From Micromonospora okii (GTDB lineage Bacteria > Actinomycetota > Actinomycetes > Mycobacteriales > Micromonosporaceae): a stretch of DNA of 64,000 bases. Positions 11,401 to 21,400 of this stretch are shown in pieces. Each line of letters opens with the position of its first letter. Position 1 is the stretch's first letter. The translations under genes were made by a program, and so were the position numbers. The notes beneath the pieces are model-generated. The model was not told the DNA's origin, ran no database searches, and was given only the letters and a program-made list of their open reading frames with translations. The DNA is taken from positions 62,001 through 126,000 of the forward strand of contig NZ_BBZF01000025.1 in the NCBI RefSeq assembly GCF_020884795.1, written 5' to 3'.

Positions 11401-12135
11401 CTGCTGGCCGTGCACCTGCAGGTGACCGCCGAACTCGCCGGTCACCGGGACATCGTTACCGGCCTGCAGGTCAACGGGCGGCCGGAGCGGCCGGACGGTG
11501 ACCGTTGCGTCGGCATGTTCAACAACATTGTTCCGTTGCGGGTCCGAGTGGCGGCAGCATCCTGGGCCGACCTGGCCCGTACCGCGTACGACGCGGAGGC
11601 GCGGGTGGCGCCCTACCGGCGCTATCCCCTGGTGGAGTTGGAACGCCGCTTCGGCGCCGCAGGTCTGTTCGACACGCTGTTCGTGTTCACCCACTTCCAC
11701 GTCTACCGGCAGCTCGCGGTCTCCGGTCTGGAGATCTTCGGTATGCACGCGCCCGATCAGACCTACCTCCCGTTGACGGCACACTTCCACCGCGGCGCGG
11801 ACACGGACCGCCTGCACCTGGTCCTGGAGTTCGATCCCACCCGCCTCGACCGGCTCCGGGTCGCACGTATCGGCGCGCGTTACCGCGCGGCGCTCGCGGC
11901 GCTCGTCGTCGACCCGGAGGCCCGACCGCCGGCGGTCAGCGACCCCGGTGACCTGCCTCCCGCGGAGGCCGGACCACCGGCACGGTCCTCATCGCCGCGC
12001 TCCCGGGCAGCGCGGATGGACCGATTGCTCAGCCGGCTGGCGACGCTCTCGGACGAGGAGGCCGCCGTCTTGGCCGATCCATCGGCGCCGAACCCTTTGG
12101 CGACGGAAAGGGGAGTCGCACATGGACGATCTTGA
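5389..12135 (+). CDS. blmVI: NRPS: acyl-AMP ligase-ACP-C-A(Ser)-PCP-C (BlmVI-like)
   Basis: 2248 aa. Residues 1-560 are a fatty-acyl-AMP-ligase type domain (QYTSGSTRNPRG near 161; FHDMGLI and GGPNFAYDLC are typical of FAALs). An ACP (GVDSMRA near 619), a C domain (HHLVVDFWS near 815; Asp kept but Gly replaced by Phe), an A domain (about 1140-1640), a PCP (GGDSIRA near 1685) and a second C domain (1754-2200) follow. The A pocket reads D-V-W-H-V-S-L-I-D, close to the Ser code DVWHLSLID. In the last C domain the catalytic HHxxxDG reads SSFALDG: both His are lost. No A domain follows it; the next gene opens with a PCP. The layout matches bleomycin BlmVI, which starts with acyl ligase-ACP. The GTG start at 5389 sits only 3 nt after GGAGGA; GTG at 5404 is an alternative. 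Confidence 0.87.
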   Translation: MARVEVTVPSIIDVAREHAARRPHAPAYVFLDDGETEGGRWDYATVDRRARAIAATLRGRGLAGQRVLVAYPSGLDYVQSFLGCLYAGVVAVPCDAPSARNAVQRTAGIRADCTPAAALTSATGQSPPVLAGLDRIDVADVPDAVADDWRDPGLISADLAFLQYTSGSTRNPRGVMVSHGNILANERLIAAACRHDDESTFVGWQPMFHDMGLIANVLQPLYLGSLSVLMAPMAFLQRPMRWLRAVDRYGGHTSGGPNFAYDLCVDNSSEPDREGLDLSRWRVAFNAAEPIREQTLRRFTDTFAPYGFSAETHFPCYGLAEATLLVTGARRNGPPRVRPAASDRLDTDAGVIRSGPDPVASLVSCGPPGLDTHVRVVDPNSGRERAAGEVGEVWVAGPGVASGYWGAPEESAVTFRATVSSLPGRHFLRTGDLGRVLDGELYLTGRRKDVIVIQGQNYHPHDLERDAENADAALRPTCAAAFAVETDGAPRVLLCAELVSYGASRDPDRIAATVAADLLRRHGVRLHALVLLRRGGVPKTTSGKVRRGACRDSYVAGTLPVYAEIPLEPHPVPPPLPDPVELAALNVEAATARLADALLDRAARGLTDRLRTDQPLVATGVDSMRAVALHHAVQERYGVVLGLADLLGDTSVRELAGRVVREAREGLTAAPTVDPPRMAPAAPDGSAPWRPLTERQRGLWFETMLLSDASVHQLARALRLDATVGDERIERALGRLVRRHPALRTGFAVRDGQPGFRIDRDGPVPLWRDAPSSAAELAEALRSEADRPFDLPRERPVRFTVFRLEAGQRVLLMIAHHLVVDFWSLVVLVRDLASELTATGAAAEPAGDPAVAVPPSSDPDRSRRYWRETLDGAPDQLGLPLVGERPQRRSAAGERREFRLPGELTAPLRALARTYGCTVFQVLLSAFQLLLHRYTGQRDLVVGTLLAARQTPELAERVGYLVDLLPIRSRTVGTEAASTFLRRTAGTVRDAIAHADYPYHRMVSDLGRARDALRAPLVQALFVLHREYGGDAEGFRALALDLPARLDLGGVPVDTLPVQRRWSAFDLSLSMAELDGGFAGVWEYRTDLLDAETAAGLTDAFGTLLRRLTDSPDTAVDGLPLVSEEARRDLSASATGSVCRPGRPSALHELVAAAAGRNPDAVAVVDPLRGEHLTYRALHRAAAALARQLHRLGARVDTPVGVLVERSVDLLVADLAVLYAGCTLLPLHVAEPDARLATILAESRPSLLLVQRHVRARAERLGVPTATVAASDSTTEVGGLCRPVSADHTAYLMYTSGSTGGPKGVLVPHGALVNRLVWMQEAYRLAPGERVVHKTPVSFDVSLWELFWPLTVGACVVLAAPDRHADASYLLELVAAEQVHTVHFVPTMLDSFLAAVTARPGWRSALRRVVCSGETLSPALAARALRQLPQARLENLYGPTEAAIDVTSWSCRPDATERVPIGRPIANVECRVLDRRGGWLPGGAVGELYVGGAGLARGYLCRPGLTAERFVPVIGTAAGSRHYRTGDRVRRRPDGTLEFHGRDDHQVKIGGNRVELDEVAATVRRLPNVRDAVALAHPDARGDLYIVAYVTGEVAGPDAAEAVREACRTHLPAYMVPGRVLPLDHLPLTANGKVDRAALPVPGPAAPERRATPPATEREQRLLELWRLHLDTVEVGVTDNFFARGGDSIRALRLVAAAEVVGLRFDLGDLLQHPTVRGLARQLADEWRKEGTGASPGAAPFALCPAAAVRADVADAYPISMGQRALLFQSQHHRSYEIYLTSVAVRDRLDPEALAAAVEGATLRHAYLRSTFDLLSYPEPMQLVHPDMRTALEVVDVRGLAEPTRAARIGQWLREERRRAFDTAAGPLVRFTVHRADQDFRLTVSSFALDGWCDATLLTEILADYALRRDGGGAAIAAPRVEYRDFVTAELAAIRSAEHRRFWQRELAGARVTEVRGLLADGVVASDGDPPGLDDRRHVWTVPRAVAARLDALAGELGVGLKHLLLAVHLQVTAELAGHRDIVTGLQVNGRPERPDGDRCVGMFNNIVPLRVRVAAASWADLARTAYDAEARVAPYRRYPLVELERRFGAAGLFDTLFVFTHFHVYRQLAVSGLEIFGMHAPDQTYLPLTAHFHRGADTDRLHLVLEFDPTRLDRLRVARIGARYRAALAALVVDPEARPPAVSDPGDLPPAEAGPPARSSSPRSRAARMDRLLSRLATLSDEEAAVLADPSAPNPLATERGVAHGRS

Positions 12136-13915
12136 CGACCGGATCGCGCGGCTGTCACCGGCGAAGCGGGAGCTGCTGGCGCAGTGGCTGCGGGAAGGCG
12201 AGCCGGAACACGCCCCGTACGTGGAGCCGTCGAACGCCGTCGAACGGTCCCTCGTCGACATCTGGGGAGAGGTGTTGGAGGTCGACCTGCTCGGCATCGA
12301 CGACGACTACTTCGAGCTGGGCGGCGACTCGATCCACGCGATCGTGATCGTGGCCCGGGCGCAGCAGGTCGGTCTGGCGCTCGGCACCCAGGACATCTTC
12401 GACGGCCGCACGGTGCGGACCGTCGCCGCTCGGATCGCACCGCCATCGGTGGCGACGGCTCCGGAGTTGCCGGCCCCGGCCGAGGCCGACCCGGTCGGGT
12501 TTCCGCTGACCCCCTTGCAGGAAGGCATCCTCTACCACTGCCTGGCCGGCGATACCGACGGCGCGTACGTGGTGCAACTGCACTGCCGGCTGGTCGGTGA
12601 CCTGGACCTGGCGGCGTTCGCGGCAGCGTGGCGCGCGGTCTTCGCCGCGCATCCCGCGCTGCGCGCGGTGGTGCGGTGGCAGGACGACGGACGGCCCAGG
12701 CAGGTCCTCTTGCCGGACGCGACGATGTCGGTGGAGACAGTCGACCACCGTAAACTCGACGAGACCGAGCGGCAGGCGGCCTTCGCCCGACTCCTCGACG
12801 AGGACCGGCGGCGCGGCTTCGAGCTGCGCAAAGGGCCGTTGATGCGGCTGCTGTTCGTGATCGAAGGCCCCGCCAACCATCGATGTGTGTGGACGTATCA
12901 TCATCTGGTGCTCGACGGGTGGTCCCAGCAGCTCGTCCTGGGAGAGGTGTTCGACCGCTACACCGATCCGGCCGGGTTCGTCGCGACTGCGGACCGCCCG
13001 TCCTTCGCCGACTTCCTCACCCGCTCGGCGGCCTACCGGGCGGTCGACGAGGAGTTCTTGCGCGAGCGGTTGGCGGGTCTCGACGGCGGGACCCGGATCG
13101 CCGAGGCCGGTGCACAGTCGCCCGTCGCGGTGCCTCGCGGTCGGGTGGACCTGGTCGTTCCCACCGAGCTAACAGCCCAACTGGGTGCCTTCGCCAGGAG
13201 CCGCGGCCTGACCCTCGCCACCCTGGTGCACGCCGTCTGGGCGCTGCTGCTGGGCCTGCGGACGGGACGTGACGACGTGGTGTTCGGCTCGACCCTATCC
13301 GGCCGTCCCGTTTGGCTGGGGGAGGCGACGCGCTGCGTCGGCATGTTCGTCAACACGTTGCCGCTCCGCGTGCTGGTCACCCCGGCCGCGGTCGTGTCGT
13401 CCTGGCTGGTGGCGATCCAACGGGAACTCGCCGCGCTCGCCGACCACCAGCACGCGGCCCTGAGCCGGATCGAGCGGACCGCGGCGACCGGCTCCGGAGC
13501 GCCCCTGTTCGACAGCATCCTCGTGGTGGAGAACTATCCGACCTGGATCGGGGAGGGCGACAGGGTTGCCGGACTGCGGATCGACGAACTGGTTGTCTCC
13601 GTGGACGAGGGGTATCCGGTGGTCGTCGAGTTCACCCCGGGTACGCCTGCGGCCCTGCGGGCCCGTTTCGACCCGCGGCGGGTCGACCGGTCCGTGGTGA
13701 TGGCGCTGATGTCGGCCATGGTGACCTGCCTGCGAATGCTGCCGGGCCACGTCGACGCCGAGGTGGCCACGCTACGGCAGCGCGTCGGCAGGAGCCTCGC
13801 GGAGCAGCTGACCGAACTGCGTGCCGAGGCCCGGGAGGCGGCCGGTCGACGGTTGCCGACCGCCCGGCGTCGCCCCACGCCGGTCCCCCGGACCGACCGG
13901 GCAGCCGGCGCATGA
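12122..13915 (+). CDS. blmV: NRPS: PCP-C (BlmV-like)
   Basis: 597 aa. The ATG at 12122 has a good GAAAGGGGAG ribosome site and overlaps the end of the preceding NRPS gene by 14 nt; the open frame runs further up but only as a shadow. Residues 20-110 form a carrier domain with FELGGDSIHA (Ser near 69). Residues 120-570 form a condensation domain with an intact YHHLVLDGWS near 259. There is no adenylation domain, so the PCP must be charged by another protein, either the upstream synthase or the lone A domain at 48303-50021. A short PCP-C protein in this place is the BlmV arrangement of bleomycin clusters. The C-terminal 40 residues are basic and low in complexity. Confidence 0.87.
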   Translation: MDDLDDRIARLSPAKRELLAQWLREGEPEHAPYVEPSNAVERSLVDIWGEVLEVDLLGIDDDYFELGGDSIHAIVIVARAQQVGLALGTQDIFDGRTVRTVAARIAPPSVATAPELPAPAEADPVGFPLTPLQEGILYHCLAGDTDGAYVVQLHCRLVGDLDLAAFAAAWRAVFAAHPALRAVVRWQDDGRPRQVLLPDATMSVETVDHRKLDETERQAAFARLLDEDRRRGFELRKGPLMRLLFVIEGPANHRCVWTYHHLVLDGWSQQLVLGEVFDRYTDPAGFVATADRPSFADFLTRSAAYRAVDEEFLRERLAGLDGGTRIAEAGAQSPVAVPRGRVDLVVPTELTAQLGAFARSRGLTLATLVHAVWALLLGLRTGRDDVVFGSTLSGRPVWLGEATRCVGMFVNTLPLRVLVTPAAVVSSWLVAIQRELAALADHQHAALSRIERTAATGSGAPLFDSILVVENYPTWIGEGDRVAGLRIDELVVSVDEGYPVVVEFTPGTPAALRARFDPRRVDRSVVMALMSAMVTCLRMLPGHVDAEVATLRQRVGRSLAEQLTELRAEAREAAGRRLPTARRRPTPVPRTDRAAGA

Positions 13916-15444
13916 GTGACCTGCGTCCCGCACGCGCCCTCGGCAGACTGCTGCTGGGCCACTTCCGTCGGCACCGCGATCGCGGCCTGCAGGATGTCGC
14001 GACCGGCGCGCTGCGGCAGGCGAGCGACAGAACCTCGTGGGTGGTGGCGATCCTCAACCTGACGCTGCGGGTACGGCGGTGGCTGCACCACGTGTGCTAC
14101 CTGGCCCCGCGCAGGGCCGCCACCCGGCTGCGTTACCACGGGCCCGGACCGGAGCCGGCGGTCCACCGAACGATGTCGCTGCTGTGCCCGACCCGCAGCC
14201 GTCCGGACCAGGCGGCCCTGCTGCTGCGCAGCCTGTCCGGAACGGCGGTGGCGCCACAGCGGGTGGAGGTGCTCTTCTACGTCGACGCGGACGACCCCGA
14301 CCTGGCGGTCTACCGCGAGTTGGCGGGGGAGGCGCCGCGGAGGTTTCCCCGGCTGGGCGGGTGCGTCCTGGTGGTGGGTGAGCCCATCGGGGTACCCGCC
14401 GCCTGGAACGTTCTGGCCGCGACAGCCAGCGGCGACCTGCTGATGATGGCCAACGACGATCAGCGCTACGTCGACTACGGCTGGGACGTCGCCCTCGACG
14501 CTCGGGTCGGCGAACTCGTCCAGGGTTGCCCGGACGAGGTGCTGTGCCTCTACTTCGACGGTGGACAGTACGGCGAACGAGGCCGCGACTTCCCGATCGT
14601 CACCCGTGCGTGGTACGACGCCCTCGGCTACTTCGTGCCAGAGATCTTCTCCCAGTGGGAGGTCGAGACCTGGGTGTTCGACATCGCCGAGCGGATGGAG
14701 CGGCTCATCTGCGTGCCCGGCGTCTTCGTGGAGCACCTGCATTACCACGACTACAAGGCTCCGTTCGACGCGACGTACCAGCGGCACAGCATGACACGGG
14801 AGAAGTCCTTCGCCGACCACGCCCTGTTTTTGCGGACGCTGCCGCAGCGGCTCGCGGAGGTGACCAAGCTGCGGGCGATGGCGGGGACAAGGGCCGACGG
14901 CGCATCGGCGGACGGTGCCCGCGGCGGCGCTCCCCTCGATTCCGCCGGGCTCTGGTTCGTCGATCACCTTGCCGACTCCTACGGGCGGGTCGCCGAGGAA
15001 CTGGACCGCTGGCTGACGGCGAGCGACGCCTCCTGGGATGCCGACGGCGGACCGTCGACCGCCACGGGCACCGATTGGCGCCGTACCGTGCTGTTCCGCG
15101 ACGGGGCGTGGACGGCGGTGGCGGAATCCGACCTTCCGCTGCTCCGCGACGTGCTGGCCGCCATTCCGGAGGCGACCCTTCCCCCCGACACGCTGATCGA
15201 CCTGGCCGTGTTGAACGCTGGCGGGGCCGCTCCGGTGGCGTTGCCCGGCCACCCCGGCACCACGGTCGTGTGGGCACTGCGAGTGCCGTCGGGGACGGAG
15301 GCGGGGGCGGGCGACACCCGGGTCGTCTGGAGCCCGGGACAGTGCCTGCTGTTTCCCGCGGCTCCGCCGGTCGTGGTGCGCTGTGGCGGCGACGGCGAGT
15401 TGGTGGTTCTGCGTTGGCCCAGCGTTGACGGGGTGCGGCCATGA
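13912..15444 (+). CDS. blmF: Glycosyltransferase fused to degenerate Asp/Asn beta-hydroxylase-like domain (BlmF-like)
   Basis: 510 aa; the ATG overlaps the previous stop (ATGA). The N-terminal half (about 85-340) is a GT-A fold, family-2-like glycosyltransferase: CPTRSRPDQ near 88 starts the nucleotide-binding strand and MMANDDQ near 184 holds the acidic metal/nucleotide motif. A hydrophobic stretch at 42-65 may touch the membrane. The C-terminal part (about 385-510) follows the layout of the hydroxylase-like proteins at 33072 and 35265 (WALRVPSG, then SPGQCLLF, then a strand pair), but the metal-binding His of the HEV motif is missing. A glycosyltransferase/hydroxylase fusion is what I recall for BlmF, which takes part in adding the bleomycin disaccharide. 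Exact sugar and acceptor cannot be read from sequence. Confidence 0.78.
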   Translation: MSDLRPARALGRLLLGHFRRHRDRGLQDVATGALRQASDRTSWVVAILNLTLRVRRWLHHVCYLAPRRAATRLRYHGPGPEPAVHRTMSLLCPTRSRPDQAALLLRSLSGTAVAPQRVEVLFYVDADDPDLAVYRELAGEAPRRFPRLGGCVLVVGEPIGVPAAWNVLAATASGDLLMMANDDQRYVDYGWDVALDARVGELVQGCPDEVLCLYFDGGQYGERGRDFPIVTRAWYDALGYFVPEIFSQWEVETWVFDIAERMERLICVPGVFVEHLHYHDYKAPFDATYQRHSMTREKSFADHALFLRTLPQRLAEVTKLRAMAGTRADGASADGARGGAPLDSAGLWFVDHLADSYGRVAEELDRWLTASDASWDADGGPSTATGTDWRRTVLFRDGAWTAVAESDLPLLRDVLAAIPEATLPPDTLIDLAVLNAGGAAPVALPGHPGTTVVWALRVPSGTEAGAGDTRVVWSPGQCLLFPAAPPVVVRCGGDGELVVLRWPSVDGVRP

Positions 15445-18400
15445 CCGGGCGCTTCCTGGAGGGCGTGGCGGATCCCGAGCTCCGCCGTAGGGTCGCCGCC
15501 CTCTCACCCGACCAGCGCGCCCGCTTCGAGCAGGCCCTGCGCCGCCGCTTGGAGCGGCCCGACGGGCTCGCTGCGGCCTCCGGGGCGGGACCGTGGCGTG
15601 CCTCCTTCGGGCAGGAGCGGATGTGGGTCGCGGGGGAGCGGTCGCCCGGCGACCACAACTACGCGGTCGCCGTCCGGCTGCGTGGCCAGCTCCGGCTGCC
15701 CGCGTTTCGGGCGAGCGTGTGGCGGGTGGTGCAGCGGCACGAGGTGCTGCGGACCGAGCTGCGGCTCTCCGACGAGGGCCTGATGCAGCTCGTCCACGCT
15801 GCGGTCGGAGCGCGGGTGCCGCTTGCGGACCTCACCGTGCTGGCAGTACGCCCGGACGAGCCGTTGCCGCCGGCCGTCCGGAACGTGCTGCGGACGGAGG
15901 CGCGCCGCCCGTTCGAGCTCCGCGGGAGGCCGCCCCTGCGGGTGATCGTCCTGCGGTTCTCGCCGACCGACCACTGCGTCTTGGTGGCGATGCACCATGC
16001 GGCCACCGACGGGTGGTCCCTGTCGGTGCTGCTCGACGAGATCGTCACGGGGTACCGGGATCTGGTCGCCGGACGGACGTGGTCGGCGCCGCCGCTACCG
16101 GCACAGTACCGCGACTACGCGGCCTGGCAGCGACGCCGGCTGGCCGGCCCCGAAGGTGCCGCGCTGGTCGAGTTCTGGCGCGAGAGCACCCGAGACCTCA
16201 CGCAGCTCCGGCTGCCGGCGGACGCGCCCCGCCAGGTGCTGGCACCCGGCGAGCCGATCGGCGCCAATCACGAGGTCGTTCTGGACTCCGACCTGTCCCG
16301 TCGGCTCGCACGGCTGCACGACGCGCAGGGCGGCACCGAGTTCATGTTGGCGCTGACCGCGCTCGTGGTGGTCCTCGCAACCGTGACCGGACAGTTGGAC
16401 GTGGTCCTGGGGACGCTCACCGCCGGCCGCACCCGGCCTGAGCTGGAGCGGCTCATCGGCTACTTCGTCAACGTCCTGCTGCTGCGGTTCCGGTTGCCGG
16501 CGACCGCGTCGTTCCGGCAACTGTGGACCCTGGTTCGGGAGCAGGTGACCGGCGCCTACGGGCATCAGGAGCTGCCGTACGAGGAGTTGCTGCGGCTGCT
16601 CCGCGCCGAGGCGGGCTCGGGGGACGCACCGATCCGTGTGCTCTGCGTCGCGCACCCGACCGAGGTTCGGGCACACCTGCCGGGGCTGCGCGTCGACACC
16701 TACGACGTCGACCTCGGCAACGCTCCCTTCGACCTCGTCGTCGAACTCCGCAACCGGTCGGGTGAGCTGCGCTTCGTGCTGCAGTACGACGTCCGGGTCC
16801 TCACGCCGGCGGCGGTCACCGTGCTCGGTGAGCACCTCCGCGCGGTCCTGCGTGCAGCGCTGGCCGACCTGGACGCGCCGTGGACCCGGCTGCTCGCACC
16901 GGCGCTGCCGCATCTGGATTCCGGGCCGCCGGCGTCGTCGCACGCGCCCGAGGCCGACGACACCGTGCACGGACCGATCGAGGAGCAGGCGCGACGACGG
17001 CCGGACGCGGTGGCGGTGATCGAGGGCGACCGGCACCTGTCGTTCCGTGCCCTGAACCGTCGGGCGAACCAGCTGGCCTGGCACCTGTGTGCCGCCGGCG
17101 TGGCACCGGAGGACCGGGTGGGGGTCTGCCTGCCCCGGTCGGCCGCCGCGGTGATCGCGACGCTGGCCGTGCTCAAGGCTGGTGCCGCCTACGTTGCGCT
17201 GGACCCGGCCCTGCCGCCCGCGCGCCTCGCCGAACTCGCCGCCGGCCTCCGGGTGATCGTCTCGACGTCGTCGTTCGAGGCGCTCCTGTCGGACCCGGGC
17301 GTCGACGTGGTGTGGCTGGACCGCGACGCTGCCGCGATCGCCGCGCGCGACGCGGGTGACCTGCGCCGGCCGGTCCATGCCGACCAGGCGGCCTACCTGG
17401 TGTACACCTCCGGCTCGACCGGGCGGCCCAAGGCGGTGGTGGGTACCCATCGCGGCCTGGTGAACCGGGCGCGCTGGATGCAGGCGACGCACCCGGTCGC
17501 TGCCGGTGAGGTCTGCGCACTACGTGTCGCGGTGGGTTTCGTCGACGCGGCGTGGGAGACGTTCGGACCACTGCGGGCGGGTGGCACGCTGGACGTCGTC
17601 GCTGAAGCCGACGCTGGTGACCCCGTCGCGCTCGCCGACCGGCTGGCCCGTACCGGTGCCGCCCGAGTGGTCGCGGCACCGGGGCTGCTGGTGCTGTTGT
17701 GCGACGCCCAGCGTGAGGTGGGCGACCGGCTCGCCGGAGTACGAACCTGGCAGGTCAGCGGCGAGGAACTGCCGGCGGCGGTGGCGCTCCGCTTCCGGCA
17801 GCGGCTACCCGACGCCAAACTGCTTAACCTGTACGGCTCCGCCGAGGTGGCCGCCGACGCCACCGCCGCCGAGGTGGCCGGGCCGCTTCCGGTGCGGGTG
17901 CCGATCGGCCGGCCCCTACACGGGGTGACGGTCTGGGTCGCTGACCACCTCGGCCGCGCCGTGCCGGCCCTCGCTCCCGGGGAACTCCACGTCGGCGGGG
18001 CGGGGGTCGCGCGCGGCTACGACGGCCGGCCCGGCGAGACCGCGGCCGTCTTCCTCCCTGACCCGTACGGCCTGCCGGGCGCGCGTGCCTACCGGACCGG
18101 CGACCGCGGTCGGGTGCGCGCCGACGGGCAACTGGAGTTCCTCGGCCGGCTCGACCGGCAGGTGCAGGTGCGCGGTCACCGGGTGGAGCCGGCCGAGGTC
18201 GAGGCGGCGCTGCTGACCCATCCGGGCGTACGGCAGGCCGTGGTGACGGCCCGCCTCGACGGCGCCGGATCGACCAGCCTGGTCGGGTACGTGGTTCCCG
18301 ACGGTACCGGCCCGGTGACGGATCCGCGACAGCTTCGGGCCTTCCTGGCCGGGCTCCTGCCGCGGTACTCGATCCCGGCGCGGATGGTCGCCTTACCGGC

Positions 18401-21400
18401 GTTGCCCTGCAACCGCAACGGCAAGGTGGACCATGCCGCGCTGCCCCCTCCGGAAACCGTAGCGGCGATCACCGTCGACGCCGTCGCGGGGGCAGACGGC
18501 GGCCTGCGGAGTGCGCTGGAACAGACCGTCGTGGACGCCTTCGCCGAGGTCCTCGGCGTGCCGACGGTCGGCCGCGACGACGACTTCTTCCTAGCAGGCG
18601 GACACTCGATCCTCGCCGGGCAGCTCGTGCGGCTGCTCGGCGACCGGCTCGGGGTCACGCTGCGCCTCGTCGATCTCTTCGAGGCTCCCACGGCGGCGGC
18701 CCTGGCCGAGCGGTGTGCGTCCGCCGTGCCGGCCGATCCTGGTGACGATTCGCTGCGCCCGACGCCGGCCGCCTGGCACGATCCGTTCCCGCTCACCGAC
18801 GTGCAGCAGGCATACCTGGTCGGACGCGGCGACGAACTGCTGCTCGGTGGTGTTTCCACCCACGCCTACCTGGAGTTCCATGTCGGTCGTTTTGAGGCCA
18901 GCCGGTTCGGTCGGGCGTTGAACGGCGTCGTCGCGCGCCATCCGATGCTGCGGGCGGTCCTTCGGACCGACGGGAACCAGCAGGTGCTTCCGGACGTGCC
19001 CCCGTACCGCGTCGCCGTCGAGGACCTACGAGGGCTCGCCCCCGAACGGCGCGCGGAGCGGCTGTCGGCGGTGCGTCGACGGATGTCCCACCAGGTGCAC
19101 GCCGCAGACCGGTGGCCGCTGTTCGAGGTCCGCGCGACGCTGCTGACCGGGCCGGACCCGGCACCCGACGCGATGGTGCACGTGAGCATCGACGCCCTGA
19201 TTTGTGACGCCTACAGCTTCGGCCTGCTGATGGACGAGCTGAACGCCCGCTACCGGGACCCGGTGCTGCGCCTGCCCGAGCTCACGGTCAGCTTCCGCGA
19301 CTACGTGCTGCACCGGATGGCGGGCCGGGGCGGTAACGGGTACGCCACCGCGCTCGGATACTGGCGGGAGCGCCTGCCGGAGTTGCCCGCCGGACCAGAG
19401 CTACCGGTGCCGTCGCAGCCGGTGCCGATCAGCGCTCCCCGCTTCTCCCGGCGCTCCGGCCGGCTAGTCGCCAATCGATGGGCGGCGGTCCGAGACGCGG
19501 CGACCACCGCAGGTCTGACCCCGTCGGTCGTACTGCTGGCGGCGTTCACCGAGGTCCTCACCCGGTGGAGCCGGCGCCCGCACTACTCGGTCATCCTGAC
19601 CGTCTTCGACCGTGATCCGGTGCATCCGCAGCTCGGCCAGGTGGTCGGTGACTTCACCACGTTGACGGTGCTCGAAGTGGACCACCGTCGTGCGGCCTCC
19701 TTCGTGGAGCGGGCCCGGGCGTTGCAGCGCCGGCTCTGGTCTGACTTGGACGCTGGTGCGGTGAGCGCGGTGACGGTCATGCGGGAATGGGCGGCCGCTC
19801 GAGGCCTCCCACCGGACCCGATGACGCCGGTGGTGTTCACGTCCAACCTGCCGCTGTCGGCCAGCGCGGAAGCCGGATTCCCAGCTCGGGGGGATGGCCT
19901 GGGCGAGCTGCGGTACGGCATCACCCAGACGCCACAGGTCCACCTCGACCACCAGGTTAGCGAGGAGAACGGCGAGCTGCTGTTCAACTGGGACACCGTG
20001 GACGACGTGTTCCCGCCCGGCGTGCTCGACGACATGTTCACCGCGTACCGGGCTCTGCTGGACGCGGTGGCGGACGGGCCGACAGCGTGGGGGCGACCGC
20101 TGTCACCGCCGTTGCCCGCGGCCCAGGCCACTCGTCGGGCGGAGGTCAACCGCACCGCCGCCCCGCTGCCGGAGCGCTGTCTGCACGACGCCGTGGTGGC
20201 GGCAGCAGCACGCCACCCCGATCGGATCGCGGTGCTCGCGTCCACCCGCCAGATGACCTATGCGGAGCTGGTCGGCCATGCGAACCGCGTGGCGCGCACG
20301 CTGCGAAGAAGTGGCGTGGGCCGCAACAGGCTGGTGGCGGTGGCGGCGCACCGTGGCTGGCAGCAGGTGACCGCCACGCTCGGCGTGCTGCTGAGTGGAG
20401 CCGCGTTCCTGCCGCTCGATCCGGACCTGCCCGGGCAGCGGTTCGTCGCGCTGGCCCGGCGTGGCGAGGTCGACGTGCTGCTGACCGAGCGGACGCTGGT
20501 CGACCGCCTGCCCAATATCCCGGGGGTGGCGGTTGTCGCCGTCGATGACGACACGTCGCTCAGCCGGGACGACCGGCCGATGGCGGCGACGTCGTCGCTC
20601 GACGACCTGGCTTACGTCATCTTCACCTCCGGCTCGACCGGAGAACCGAAGGGCGTCACGATAGACCACCGGGGCAGCGCCAACACCGTGCAGGCCGTCA
20701 ACCGGCGCCTCGACGTCGGCCCCGAGGACCGCGTGCTGGCCGTCTCGTCGCTGAGTTTCGATCTGGCGGTCTACGACCTGTTCGGGATCCTGGCCGTGGG
20801 AGGCGCGGTCGTCGTGCCGGACCATCATCGCCGGGCCGACCCGGCGCACTGGGCACAGCTCGTCCGGGACGCCAGGGTCACGATCTGGAACTCCGTGCCG
20901 GCCCTCGCGGAGCTGCTGGCCGGTCACGCCGAGGCGCTCGACTCGGACGCCCTGACGTCACTGCGCGCGGTACTGCTCAGCGGGGACTGGATCCCCGTTG
21001 ACCTGCCGGAGCGGGTCCGTGCGCTGACGGGTGCGCAGGTGCTCAGCCTCGGCGGGGCGACGGAGGGGTCGATCTGGTCGGTGTGGTACCCGGTGGGACG
21101 GGTCGAGTCGTACTGGCGCAGCATTCCGTACGGCAAACCGATGCCGAATCAGACATTGCGGGTGCTCGACGCGCAGTTGCGGGACCGGCCTGACCTGGTC
21201 CCCGGCGAGCTGTACATCGGCGGCACCGGGGTAGCGGTGGGCTACTGGCGCGACGACGAGCGCACCGCCGACAGTTTCATCCACCATCCGGACGACGGCG
21301 GGCGCCTGTACCGCACCGGCGACCTCGCCCGCTACCTGCCGGACGGCAACCTGGAGTTCCTCGGTCGGGAGGACACCCAGGTGAAGATCAACGGATATCG

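Noticed and set aside
12001..12121. Upstream extension of the PCP-C gene to 11948
   Set aside because: The extra codons are a shadow of the previous gene; the ATG at 12122 has a clear ribosome site and begins the domain.
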